Of a stretch of 64,000 nt of DNA, positions 11,440-23,968 are shown piece after piece. Where the stretch lies: the NCBI GenBank assembly GCA_016748015.1, contig JAAOMT010000678.1, positions 228,389 through 292,388 on the forward strand. Direction: 5' to 3'. Source of the DNA: Geosiphon pyriformis. Taxonomy: Eukaryota > Glomeromycota > Glomeromycetes > Archaeosporales > Geosiphonaceae. The notes below the pieces were generated by a model. It was not told the DNA's origin. It did not search any database and worked only from the letters and a program-made list of their open reading frames with translations. Numbering within the stretch: the first letter of the stretch is position 1; each line of letters starts with the position of its first letter. The position numbers were made by a program, and so were the translations under genes.

Positions 11440-14152
11440 TATGATAAATCTAAACTATTTTTGCTTGATTATAAGATTATTGTTAGCCTTAGTATTGCTG
11501 TTTTGAAGAAGTCTATTATAGAATCTGGTTATATTATAAATGTCAAGTCTGTATTATCTAGAAAAAAAAGAGGAGTGGTGTTTTGGAAAACAATATTAAG
11601 ACTAAAAAAGTTTCTACTAAGAAATTAGATGGTTATTCTTGAAGTTTAGAAGCTGGTAATACTATTAAATCTAATAGTATTAACATAAAAAAAGAGTATT
11701 TAATTAAAAAAACCAGTTTTGACTATAGTAATAAGGTTTTTCTTGATGGTAAAAATACTGATCAAACATCAAAAGATTTACATATTAAGACCAAAAAAAC
11801 TTTAAAAAAGCTGTTAGAAAAAATCAACTTTTTAAGTAATAGTAATAATAATAATAATATTTTATTGAATACTCTACTAACTCTTCTTTTTTCTTTAAAA
11901 AATTTGGTTGATATTTTCATTAGAAAGTTATTTGCTTTGAATATTGGTCTGAATAAGATGATTGAAAAGTTCTCTTAGGAAAAACTTGTAATAATCAAGA
12001 AGTTGTTCTTAAAAATTAATGGTTTTAGAGAAATGTTTACTCCCTCAAAATTTACTAAAATTATCAGAACAATATTCACTTCCAAATTAAGTTTGATGCA
12101 GACTACCAAAAAGACTAAAAGTGTGAAAATTTTGGTAAACACTAATCTCAAAAAATCTGTAATGCATTTAAATCAGATTGTGGTATTAAAAAAAATACCA
12201 ATTGATACATTAACTAAAATTGTGCATACTGTTTTATCTGAATTTAGATTAATTAAGTCAGTCAAAATACAATTAGTAGAACTATAGCAAAAAGCAGTAG
12301 TAGAATTTAATTATACTAATCATGCTAATTCAGTTATAACAAGATAGTCTATTTTAATTGAGAAAGATAGAATATGTATAGTTAGGGCTAATAAGAACAA
12401 AAAAGTATGGGATTCTAGAGATAAGCATAAGGCACTGTTTTATACATTGCTAATAAAAACAAATACTCATAACATTTAAAATTTTATTGGGTTAATTAGT
12501 AATAAAACATATTTTATCAATTATTATTTGATTTTTTATATTCAATTCAGATGTACTGTTATTTGTTTTAACATTGCTGCTTCATTAAATACTATTATAA
12601 AAATCATGTCAGTAATAAAGAACACTTATCTTTGTTGATTTTGTTTGGGCTCTGCCAAATATACCAAGTGTAAAAAATTGGGTTATATATTATTAGATTG
12701 TATTATAAGCAGAAAAATGTCTCTTAGTAGTTTAACTTGTAGAATATTGTCAGATGCTAATAAAAGCAAACTGGTGTTACGGTTTAAGAATTTAGCAAAA
12801 AGAATCATAAAAATAATACAAACTATTCAATCATAATATAGCACAGTAATAATCTTAGAAAGGTAATGATTAACATAGTAGCAAACACCATCTTGCGATA
12901 GTGGCAAGCATCAGTTCACAATAGCAGCCAACACCAACTGGTGATAGCAGCAAGCACCAGGTTGAAATATCAAAAAGAAAGTATTTTCTCGTAGAACTAC
13001 AAACATGTATATATACAGTAGTTTTAATATTGGGAAAGAATCAATCAAGTAATAAAAATCATAACTTATCAAGCAATAGATCCAATTTTATCCAACAAAC
13101 TCCACTTTAAATCATACTTTCAAATTAAATATCCCAAGAAACCTTTAAAAATCAAAAAAAAATATTTAAAACTGAACTATCACAACTCAAAGTATTAAGA
13201 AACTTACTTGTATTATTTATTAAATGAAACTATCATTCATCAACTGAAACCCTTGGAAGAATAATCCTTGATCAAGATTATTCACATTGTTACTAATTGA
13301 TAAAAGCTTTATTGTGAGAATTAGAAAAGCACTAAAGACCATTAACATTCTGTGTTTCTAAATTAGAGAAACACATCAGGCAATTGCAAGGATAGCCTCA
13401 GAGAAGACCCCAGACAGTGGGTAGATTTCAGTTCAGCCTCTGAGAAGGAGTACATAAACACACACAACAATCAAGAATTAAAGAATAACTTACATTGCAA
13501 CAGTAAAAAGAAAGCCTTCAGTGTAACAGTGACATTATCACACAAATAGAATTGAGGAACTCACGAAAGACTGATTGCAATTAAAGCGGGATATCAGCAA
13601 TTAAATATAACAAGAAAACCATCCCGTAACACTGGTCACTATTTATGCCAAACATTTAGCTTCTGTTATTCATCTTATCTTTTTTAGTGGTGTTTCTTAA
13701 ATAAAGATTGTTGGTAAATTTTCTTTCTCTTCTCTTTTTATAAGAAATAGTTTAGTTACTTTTGGTTTCTCTTTAAAGATAAAGTCTCTTTTTCTAGTGT
13801 CTGTTGAAATAAATAATAAATTTGTCACTCTTAAATACAGTTTTACCAGTTTTGCAAAACAAGTTAGTAAGTTGGCTAAGAGATTGGATGCACTCAGACC
13901 AATAGTTTTCTAGCTTAGTTCTAAATATTAGCCATTAGTAATCTTTTTATTACATAATCAAGGAATAGATATAGTATTAAATAAGAGTTCAGGTGTGATC
14001 ACTAGTGGTGAGACTATTGCAAAGACAGTAAATGTTAATTCCTTGGTCATTTTAAAGTTGGAAAAGATCATAAACAATTTGTCAAACACAGTTATAAACT
14101 TAATGACCAAAGTAGACAATACCAGTCTAGGTTTATCTATTGTCTTTTCTTA
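11440..14152 (+). pseudogene. LINE ORF1 relic (gag-like, zinc knuckle)
   Basis: Fragments match the ORF1 protein of the minus-strand LINE: an N-terminal block (12003-12287), a zinc-knuckle remnant at ~12650-12700 (TKCKKLGYILLDC) and the C-terminal KLAKRLDALRP motif near 13885. The first Cys of the knuckle has become Thr or Tyr in context, and several in-frame stops are present. The solo LTR splits the frame at 12775; removing it with one CTGG copy gives KSKLVTIYAK, matching DKSRLATIYTK of the other copy. Confidence 0.75.
12775..13631 (+). repeat. Solo LTR of a gypsy-type element
   Basis: An 857-bp segment begins TGTTACGG and ends CCGTAACA, an 8-bp terminal inverted repeat of the TG...CA type, and is flanked on both sides by CTGG (12771-12774 and 13632-13635), a 4-bp target duplication. 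It contains a TATA-like ATGTATATATAC (~13004). It shares layout and short motifs with the LTR-like sequence at 50559-51184 (GTAGAACT..., a TCTTGATCA-type block, GATAGCCT). It is oriented arbitrarily as plus because the TATA-like motif reads in this direction. No internal region remains, so it is an LTR left by recombination. Confidence 0.85.
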
Positions 14153-14159
14153 ATAATAG

Positions 14160-17100
14160 ATTTTATATGGAAATTAACCATGTGCAATATACAAAACATA
14201 AACAATTCTGTTAAGCAAAAGAATATTGTTTATTGACAAAAACAGTAATAATTCTATATCTATTATTATAGAAACAAAGCTTAAAAGTAAAATTTATTCT
14301 TAAATAATAAACAAATTTGATAAAATTAAGATTTTTATGTCAGAAAATGACTTGAATCATTTGAGTACTAATGTCATTATATTGGTTAATAATAATATTA
14401 CCAAACATGTATGCAAGATTTCAGAGATGGCTAATTAGCTTCTGTAGTTATGTTTTTGTTTAAAAACTATCTTTCAGTATTTATTCTGGAATTGTATGCT
14501 AAAACAACTTTTGAAAAAAAATTAACTCAAAAATTAACTTAATTGTAGTTAAAGCTTTAAACAATAGTACTTTTGTGATTATTGGTAGTAATTTCAATGA
14601 AAATAATTTTAAATATAGTACAAGTTTCAAAAAATTTGTGGATATAAGCTTATGTGATTTGTTTGGTAATTTTTTTGTGCATAGATTGTCTATATGATCC
14701 AACTTTAAGGAAGTTAACAAATATATTAACTTTATTTTAGTTAGTAAAAATCTTCAAAATTTATTCTTTAATCAACAAGTTTGTTGTTTGGTGAAATTTT
14801 TTGACACTAATCACAAAACTGTATTGGTGAATATTGGTTGAAAAAACTTCTTAGTTTTTAGCTCAACTCAATATGATTGCAGATTGTTAAGAACAAGTGG
14901 AAATTTAAGGTCAAGAATATTGGCAATATAATTTAAAAAAAGTATAAAAATTTGTTGCTGGTTGCTGTTTTGGTTATTATTAATGACTTTAGAAAATGTA
15001 AAAAAAATTTAGACATTAATAAAGTATAGAAATTGCTTAATAAGATAATATGCTCTGCTGCTGATGTTATTTTTACAAAAACTTGGTTTCATAATAATAA
15101 TATCATAAAAACTACAATATCTTCTAAATCTCACAAGTTGGAATTGTTAATGTCAAAAATTCTGAAGACTTATAGACTGGTTAATTTGGTTAGACTTCTT
15201 AATTTGTGTGATCTGTGATTTAAGTTAAATCTTAATTAGGTGGCCATATTTAGGAATTCTTTCAATAGTAGTTGCAACAAGACTTTAGTTGAATGTTCAT
15301 TGGCTCAAAGTAGAAAACTTTATAGATCTTATAAGATATTGGAATTTAAGACAGCTGAAAACTTCTACATTAAAACCACTATTGCCAAACACATGAAAAC
15401 TTTTACTAACAATAAAAGCCAAATAATAAAAGTGTAGTGGAAAGATTTTTTAAAAAAGTTACTTTGAATTATTTGGTTGACAATAGTTAACTAATTCTGG
15501 AGTTTGATTTGGTTAAATGCAAAGTAAATTTAATCATAAAAAATTGGACTAAAAAACATGTTACTTGAAACAATATGTTTTTTTGTTAACAGAACCAGTT
15601 TGCATCTCTGAACTATGTTGAAAAAAGAGTATTTTTTAGAGTTATGAATTGTATTAATCTTGATAAATTCTTGTTAGTGGTTGAAAATCTATCTAATAAC
15701 AAGACTGCCAAGTTGTTGGACATCTTCAATAAGATGTGAAAACATTGTAATGAGTATGTATTGCAGTTTTTTTTGTATTTGCTTAATTTGTATTTGATGA
15801 CTGAATCTGTTCTCAATGCTTAGAAAAATGCTTGGATGTCAATGATTTCAAAACTTTATAAATAAAAGGACATCTTAATCAACATTTATCATATTGCTTT
15901 TGTTAAGACTATAAAAAAAATTTTTTGAAAATTCTGTCTAATCATATATCTAAGATCTGTAATAAATATAACATTTTATGTGAAAATAATTTTTTGGTTT
16001 TAAAGAGTATATTAATATAATTTTCTATTTTTGCCATTGAATCTATTGTAAAAAATGCATTGAAAAAAAGCAGAAAAATTTGGTTGGTGCTTCAGAATAT
16101 ACAGAAGGCTTATAATTTAGTGGATTGATTATATTTAGAGAGAAGTCTTAAGAAAATCAAAATATGTAGCAAGTTTATTAAATTTTTTGATCATATATAC
16201 AATGATTACAAGAATAAAGTTATAATAAATTTTGGTTTATCTAATAGTTATGTGATACATAATAGGCTAAATTAGAATAAGATTTTTTTGCCACTTTTTT
16301 GGAAAATTTTCTATGATCTTCTTTTGTATAAGATAAAAAAGTACAAGTCAATTTTTGGATATTACATTAATTCTAAGTTTGTTGCTAAGATGAGCAGAAT
16401 TGAGTTAAATACAGGCCTAATCTCTTATCTTGCTGCTGATGTTTTTGTGGATGATACAATTTGGATTAGTAATTGTCATATGATAATACAGAACATTTTA
16501 AACATAGCCAGTAATTTTTTTAATATTATAAACATTTTGATAAATACAGAAAAGACAGTGGCCATTTCTATAAATCCAAGATCTAACAGTGCTATTTTAA
16601 GCATAAATAAGTCTCCTATCTCAATTGTAAAACTTGGAAAAATACACTGATATTTGGGCATATTTTTGTTTGCTAAAAGTTTTTTTGGTTTAAGTATAAA
16701 AAAGACTAATTTTTAATGTAAAATTTTTTTCATCAATGGTTTTGCATAAGACTATATTAGACAAACAATTTTTTTATTTGGTTTTGGTGATTTTACAGTC
16801 AATTGTTGGATACAAGACTCAATTTAACTGCATTAATAAGAGTATATATAATAAATGAAACCAATTAATTAAGAAAAATTTGAAGACCAAAACCAATCTG
16901 CCCAATAACTTTCTTAACAAGACTTTGTATCATCTATTTTTGTACAATTTAAAGTCTTTTAATTAAGTTTAGTTAAAAGGAAAAATTGTGTCTATTGTAA
17001 ATTTTATTAATACTAAGAATATTTTAGATTAGCTGTTTCAACATAAGATTATGAATTTGCAAGTAATGGATTGAGTTCCCTAAAATTCTCTTCAATTTTC

Positions 17101-18825
17101 TGTTAAGTTGAAAATTAACTCTGTGAACAACTTTCTTGCTGGCATTTTCCAAATATTTTTGCACAATAAAATATCTCTGATTAATGGTTTGTTCAATGCC
17201 TTTTGTCTTAAGAATGGCTTTTTTGTCATAGATGTTTTGAACTAAATAGAATATTTTCGAATTCATAGGTCTTTTAAATAGTTTAATATAATTTTTGCAG
17301 ACCAGTTATTGAACAGTTATAGAAAATATTTTTCTTGGAAGGATTTTTGTTATTGAAAACATTTAAATTTCAAGAGTTTAGTACTCTTTTGGTTTGTAAA
17401 AATTTCTGAGTTTGTTAGAAATAGCAATTTAATTTAAGGCTCTCTATCTGTTTTTAAAGTTAGTTCAGAGTTGATTTTGTTAAATATGGATGATTTTGGC
17501 ACTGTTTATTTTTGTTTAAAGAACTTGTTATTGCCTAAGATCTTGATTTATACAGATAGTTCTATTAAAAATTTTGGCTTTTTTTGTGTTATTAGTAATA
17601 TTGCCACTTATTTTTCTGATTTAAATATAAGTATAAGAATGGAGATTTACAGTTTGCTTTCATCTATTTTGGCTAAAATGCAAGCCATGGTATTGGTTTT
17701 TAAGTATATTCTAGCTTTTTTTAATGTTGTTATCTTTTTTAATAGTCAAGTATCTATTAATATATGTCAAGCTAAACTGAAATTAAAGACACCTGATTTC
17801 TGCAATAAGTATTGGATTGAATAGTATTATATTAATAATTTGGTCAATAGTAAAAACATTTCTGTAAGATAGACTAAGGTTAAAAGTTATTTTAACATAT
17901 CTGGCAATGAGTTTACTAATAAAATGGCTGGTTAGACTGCATCTTTAAAACTTGCTCTTCCTGTAAATATTAAAGAAAGATTTTTGGTGGTTAATAATAA
18001 AGTGATTTTTAATAATGCTTAGTATTTATCAAACTGGCTTATAATACTATAAAATGTTTTAGATAAGAAATTGGATTTGGCTTCAAAGTTATTAATTTTT
18101 TGTGTGTTAAAAATATTAATTAAAAGCTCACAACTCTGGTTTGGCATTTTAACTTTTATATAGCAGCTAAGACTATGAATAAACTTATTACTGGTTTGTA
18201 TATATATTTAATAAAAACACTATATAGAAAATTGTCTGTGGTAATTAGAAAACATCTGTATAATTATACCTATTCAAATGTGTTATATGTGTATTATAGT
18301 TAGGTGAAGTTTTTGGATTATAGCTTTATTTGCAGTCTAAACTTGTCAGCTTGTCAAGATTTGTTAAAAGAATGTTTTTTTTGTTGAGCATTTATGACTA
18401 AAACTTTTTTGGCTTTATCTATAATTTTTCAAGATTTGGTTTTTTGTGTTTCTGATATGTGTTTATATACAGCATTATGCAAAGGTTTAGTGCTTGAAAA
18501 TTGGTTAGTGGAAGTAAAATTCTCTCTTAGAAGTGCTGGCAGTATTGTTTTTAAGCTAGTTAAACTTGTTTGGAGTCTGATTATTGGACATAAAGAAAGA
18601 ATTTGGTTGCTTAATTTAAGACTATGAGTTAATATAGATTATAGAAATTTGTTGGTTGAAAATTGTTTTTTGTTTGATGCTATTTATGGTTTTCTTGTTA
18701 GGATTTTAAATAGTGTTATTTGGTTGCTTGGAATTAAATGAAATTGTTTAATTGGCTTTGGTTTAAAAATAGGTTGTTTGTTTTTTGCTAATATAGTTAA
18801 GAGTATTGTCATTAATATAGTTATA
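14160..18825 (+). pseudogene. LINE ORF2 relic (APE, RT, RNase H)
   Basis: Recognisable domains in order: the endonuclease block (14530-14700, IIGSNFNENNF versus ILGGDFNEDSS in the younger copy), reverse transcriptase with FVDDTIW at ~16440-16460, RNase H (17500-17800, IYTDSSIKNFG), and a C-terminal block (18394-18627) with CKGLVLENWL. The RNase H and RT signatures survive but the frame has dozens of stops, many of them TAG, TAA or TGA where the younger copy has Trp, Gln or Arg. Confidence 0.75.
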
Positions 18826-18957
18826 TAGTGTAGTTTTAATTGGCTGAGTGGTTAATTACATGTAATAAATACATAATTCACATCTAATTTAGAACTTTTG
18901 ATAGTTGTATTGTATTGGATAGTAAATAAGTCTTATTTATAAATGCAAATAAAAAAA

Positions 18958-19139
18958 AGGGAAATTTTATAAACTTTTTATATTTTTTAATTTTAATTAA
19001 ATATTTTTTTAAATAAAGTTTATTTTACCAAATTATAAATTTTTTATATATTTTACAAAACCAATTACAATTTTTAATTTTATTATTATTATTATTATTA
19101 AATATTTAATAAGTATTTTTATTTTTTTTATTTTAACGA
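18958..19139. other. AT-rich spacer between two tail-to-tail LINEs
   Basis: A-rich and T-rich DNA with an (ATT)n tract at 19081-19100. It separates the 3' ends of the plus-strand relic and the minus-strand LINE. No gene is seen. Confidence 0.6.
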
Positions 19140-19248
19140 GTGAGATCCAAATGCGACCTAGTGCTATACATCATACAAATGATCTAAACTAGGTGCGAAT
19201 CATGTGCTTTCTACACGTGACCAGCCACTTGGGCCAGTCAGGACTACA

Positions 19249-22200
19249 CTATACACCTATATGCACAGAAACTGGATCTCTAATACCTGAAAAAAATGGA
19301 CAAAACTTACAAAACCCGAAACCAAACCCAAAAGCCTCAGCCACCCTTAGCAACCTGACCACACCAGCCAAAAACACCATAGGCAAACCAGAAATTGAAG
19401 CAGAAGCAGAGCCATCACGTGGAATCAAACCGTGTTTTTTCATAAACACTCGGTGTTTGGCCCAAACCAACCAAACATCATCCCGAAATGCTAGACAAAA
19501 CTCATGCACAAAGTTCACAATCTTCTTAGCACCCTTTTTAGAATCATTAAAGACCAAGACAGACTCACAAAACCATTCATCGAAAACAAAGCCTTTACAC
19601 AGAGCAACACCAACTCCAACCTCAGAAACACAAGAAGCCAAGATCTGTAAAACACATGAAAAAGAGCGAGAAAAACCAGAAAGAGCCTCCCAAGCAGAAG
19701 CATGTGTGCCCAACAAATGAGCATGGCTGACGGCATCCTGAGGACACGAAAAGACATGATTCGAGGTCTCAACGTCACCACAAAACAGACAAACCACACT
19801 GGGGTAACTCCTATCATATAAATGCTTGTACACAGCAACAGGAAGCCGATGATGGAGAGCCTTCATAAAGTAAGTACAACAGCCTGCCATGCGCATGCTG
19901 GTAAAACTGGATGCCAAGTGAGAATCAGGGTGCCACACCATAAAAGACTTAGACCAATTGATATCAGCACGCAAACTATTATCCACAACACGAGAACCCA
20001 CTCCAATCTCCCAACGAGCTCAATGAACTGACTGGAAAACATCACGAACAAAGTGTCTAGAATTACTAGAAACTGCTGTACCACCAGCACATAAAAAATG
20101 TTCACTGACTAAATGAGGTAGGCGCCAAGCAGAGAGAGCAGCACCTTTGACGAGCGCATCAGCACGCTCATTGCCTGAGACACCCGAATGACCTTTCACC
20201 TTAACCCAATTCACATCCAAATTTTTCCAATGAATGACAGTGGCAATGTGACAATGTTCGATCTAACAGCAGTTCCTGAAATCCAGACAAACCAGTGAAG
20301 ACTCTGACCTACATGCATCCAAAGCAGTCTGGCTATCCGAGAACAAGTCAATTGAACGAGAAAAAGGAACACACTCAAGGACCAAAGCTATGGCTTGCAG
20401 TTCTGTTAGAGTAGAAGAAACCAAACCAGACACCCCAACACCCAAACCCAAGTTAATGTCCTCAAAAAAAACAGCAGCACCTGCTCTCATATTAACAGTG
20501 CCCAGACCAGAAAGAGATCCATCCATATACACAGAAAGATGGGCAGCATCAATGGTCGGCAAAGTGTCACAAATCACACCAAAATCACGAGAAAAATGAA
20601 TATCAGACACAGCATGACCATCCACCAAAGAAGAACTTGAGGAGAGAGGCACAATGCTATCAAAAAAGCGAACAGAAAGATCAAACCAGAAAGGAACTGG
20701 GCCACGAGGATCCAGCCTCTTCCAATGCTTAAAGGTCCCCTAACTGAAAACATCGCCATTACGGTCACGAAGCTGTTCCACAAAAGCAATTCCATAACAC
20801 CTAAGCAAAGAGATGCACTTGAAAAAACAGAATTCACCAAGAACCAAAGACATAGGAGTACCACACCGACGACAAAAAGCACAAGCTAGAGGGCCTCCCA
20901 AAGACAAATCACACCCAGAAAAAATGCGAACCACACCTACCAAAAAATTATCCGAGGGACTGATACCAACACGAGCCGGAAACAGCAAAGGATGATGAGG
21001 ATGCCAGCTGAAAACCTGAAGATCATGAGACCTATGAGAAAACAAGCGACCCAAGATACCAGTAGAATTTGCAAAAGCAACAATGGAGGCCGATTTACTC
21101 TCAGCCTGGATCTGTTCGAAAGTTTTTAAATTGTACAAAGAGGGGTGATGAAGTGCATCACTGGGGAAATCACGTGGCAATCCAGACTTGGACTTTAAGA
21201 CCTTGTGTACCAAAGCATCCCATTTACTACAAACACCAACAGAAACAAAACTGAACTGAGTCCTGTAGCTGATAATAGGGAAAAGAACTGCAGACACCAA
21301 ATATGCACACTGTTTGTCCGAAATTGCTTTTTTCAAAACAAGATTCACAAAAAACCATACATCAGCTTGAGCTTTAGCCAAGCTAGGTTTCGAAAGACCC
21401 TCAGAAGACAAAAAAATACCCAAATAATAATGAGATTCCCCTCTCTTGGCAACGGAAATAGATGCACCACTGATAGTTAAATGAGGATCCAGCACCCGGC
21501 AATTGATGGGGATGGCCACCGTTTTGTTATTGTTCACAGAAATATTGTTAAACCTAAAAAACTCACTAGCAATATCAAGGATGTGTTGTGTAGCAGCCTG
21601 GCTGCTACCAACCCAAATAGTATCATCGACAAAAACACTGGCAGCAAGAAATGAAAACAGCCCAGCTTGAGGATCCACTCGGCCAGTTCTTGATATGAAA
21701 TGAGAATTCAACCTGTAGCCATACACACTATCCTGTCTCTTGACCTCATACAAAAGTGAATCATAAAAAATATGCTAGAGAAGAGGCGAGAAGACTTCCC
21801 CCTGATCCAGCCCATCGTGGACACAATACCCATCAGTCAAGCCAAAGTCAGTCATCACTCTGTTGACGCGACCATTGTAAATACTGCCAAAAAATCTAAT
21901 AAACCTGTCACACATTTTGATCCTGACTAGATTTTTCCTAAGATGTTCCCAACCAACCAAGTCATAAGCCTTGCGCATGTTCTGTAAAACCAGCCAAAGT
22001 TCACGGTTCTTTTCCAAGGCATCCTCAACCACAGAACCAATAGCAAAAATGGGAGATTGCATTGTCATACTCTTCAAAACCGAGAAATTGTCCCCACGAA
22101 GAACATCAAAAGTGCTGCAAGCCAGAGAGATCCTGTCTGAAAAGATCTTAGAGAGAATCTTGCGGGCCGTTTCAATTAAAGCTATAGGATGGGTATTCAT

Positions 22201-23937
22201 GAGAACTCTCTCCTATTCATATGGTTTAGGAATTATCGAAATCCAAGCTTCTTTCCAAGGCCCAGGGACCGACTCGCCAGCCAAACAGAAATTCAAGAGC
22301 ACTAAAAGCATATCCAAAACAGATTTGTCACAATGTTTCTATAATTTGTTGAAGATACCAGAAAGACCAGCCGCTTTTCCATCAGGAAGATCCTCAACAA
22401 CAGCTGACAACTCATCAAAACTAATCGAACACATAACATCAAAGAAAGTACCATCGTACATGTAATCCAGAGGCCAATATTGATGAGCCCAATCCTCAGA
22501 CAAGTCAGACACCACCTCACGTTTTCTGGTCCATCCCTCCATAATTTTGTCCACCTTAGACTTAACCAAAACAGGCTTTAAAATCAACTCATCTTTTACA
22601 ACCAAATGATCCAGAACCACCTTGCAAAAAGGACGCTCCAAAACACTCCTAATGGTGTGACCTTTGTTCAGCTCAAAACTCTCCATTCTCTTACCAATAG
22701 TCTGCTTGATTGAGGATTCCTCAGTGCGCTTGGATTCCACTAACTTGAAAGAGTGGTATGATTTTCTTGCTTTGACCAGCGCAGAACGAATAAGATCAAA
22801 ATTAGAACCAGAAAGAAACAGAGACTTAACCACCAATGCACCAGGGGAGTCGAGTCTGTGCCACACCTCCAACAAAGAAGCAAAACCATCACTAGAAGCC
22901 AAATGCAAAGCCTTGACTAACTTAAAAACCAGCAGCTCCAGCTTGTGAAACCTAGAAGAAATCTTGGTAAACATGCCATCAAAACCTTTGAACCATTTTT
23001 TCTTAAATAAACCACCTGCTGAAAGAACAACAATCTTGCAAACAATGTCTCACATAGCGTCCACATCTGAAAATCTTACTGCCACACCAAAAGCATCTGA
23101 GAACATAGATACATTAGCAGCTGAGACATCCCTGAACTCCAACCACTTAGCTCTATTGACACTCTTAACATTAAACTTCCAATGGTCTTTATTTGCTTGC
23201 TTGTGAAGAGAATTCAAACGCGTATCCAAGAGCCCACCCAAACCCAAATCCACTGAAACAGCTTGATGGTCCATGTCAAAATGCTCACTAACATTCAAAA
23301 CTTCATAACGCACTATCGCATTGACAAGACTCGAGGAGACAAACACATAATCAATAGTTTTCTTAACACCCCTAGAATTTTCCCAAGTGGGCATTTTTGC
23401 AGCTGCACTACTAACTAAAGAATTGACCAGACCCAAATCAAAGCATCTTTTGAAACTTGCACTCCTGTGAGAACTGTCTTCATTAAAATCGCCACCGAGA
23501 ATAATGAAAGAAGATTCGTTGACAGCCTTCGCAATGAGAGAATTGACCTCACCAGCCTGAGAGAACCGAACCACCAAAGAAGCACCAGCATAAAGCCCCA
23601 AAATTGACACAGAAAGTTTGCCCTTGAAAAGTAATTTAATAGAAAGGAGCCGACCAGGCACCTCAGAAACCTTGCACACATGATGAGCCAAAGAAATGTC
23701 CATGATAACAGCAACACCTGCACCCAAGTGACCAGAGTCCAAACCAGAAGAGAACACTCGGACACCATCAAACTTGTCTGCAATTCATGGACGAATCTTA
23801 CTCTTTAATTTCATTTCAGTGATGATAGAAACCAAATTGTTCATTTCCTTATGCCACCTAATAATGTCCTCTTGCTTAGCGGGATTGTTCATGCCCCTGA
23901 TGTTGCACATAGCAACTCTCCAGACTAAACTGCTCAT
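19249..23937 (-). pseudogene. LINE ORF2: endonuclease, reverse transcriptase, RNase H, broken by stops
   Basis: About 1,560 codons from an ATG at 23937 to a stop at 19249. APE-type endonuclease at ~23900-23050 (ILGGDFNED, the TIDYVF block, the DMDHQAVSVDL block). Reverse transcriptase at ~22400-21200 with FVDDTIW near 21640. RNase H at ~20560-20080 with a complete acidic set (YMDGS, LTELQA, FSDSQTA, GHSGVSGNERAD). Then a C-terminal knuckle CLFCGDVETSNHVFSC near 19790. At least eight in-frame stops lie near 23789, 23050, 22339, 22214, 21775, 20740, 20263 and 20020. In most cases the neighbouring sequence suggests a Trp or Gln codon changed by one transition. No frameshift is needed to follow the protein, so decay is by substitution only. 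The product would nick the target and copy the element's RNA into the nick. Confidence 0.85.
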
Positions 23938-23968
23938 TGGGTGAGGGGTAAAGATACCGAAAGCGCAC

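Larger units (their letters stand above)
11365..18957 (+). mobile_element. Old full-length LINE, heavily decayed, interrupted by a solo LTR
   Basis: This copy is colinear, over its whole length, with the LINE on the minus strand at 19140-25862. It begins with a T-rich leader and a segment resembling the 5' part of that element (GATTATAAGATTATTGTTAGC versus its GATTATGAGGCTGTTGTTGGC), then ORF1, ORF2 and a 3' UTR with the decayed GTGGTTAATTACATGTAATAAA block and an A-rich end near 18940-18957. The coding frames contain dozens of stops. Most differences from the younger copy are C-to-T or G-to-A. An 857-bp solo LTR is inserted in ORF1 at 12775-13631. The copy is tail-to-tail with the younger LINE. 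Confidence 0.85.

Noticed and set aside
19193..19720. 175-codon plus-strand ORF
   Set aside because: Antisense to the C-terminus of the LINE ORF2, which carries family motifs.
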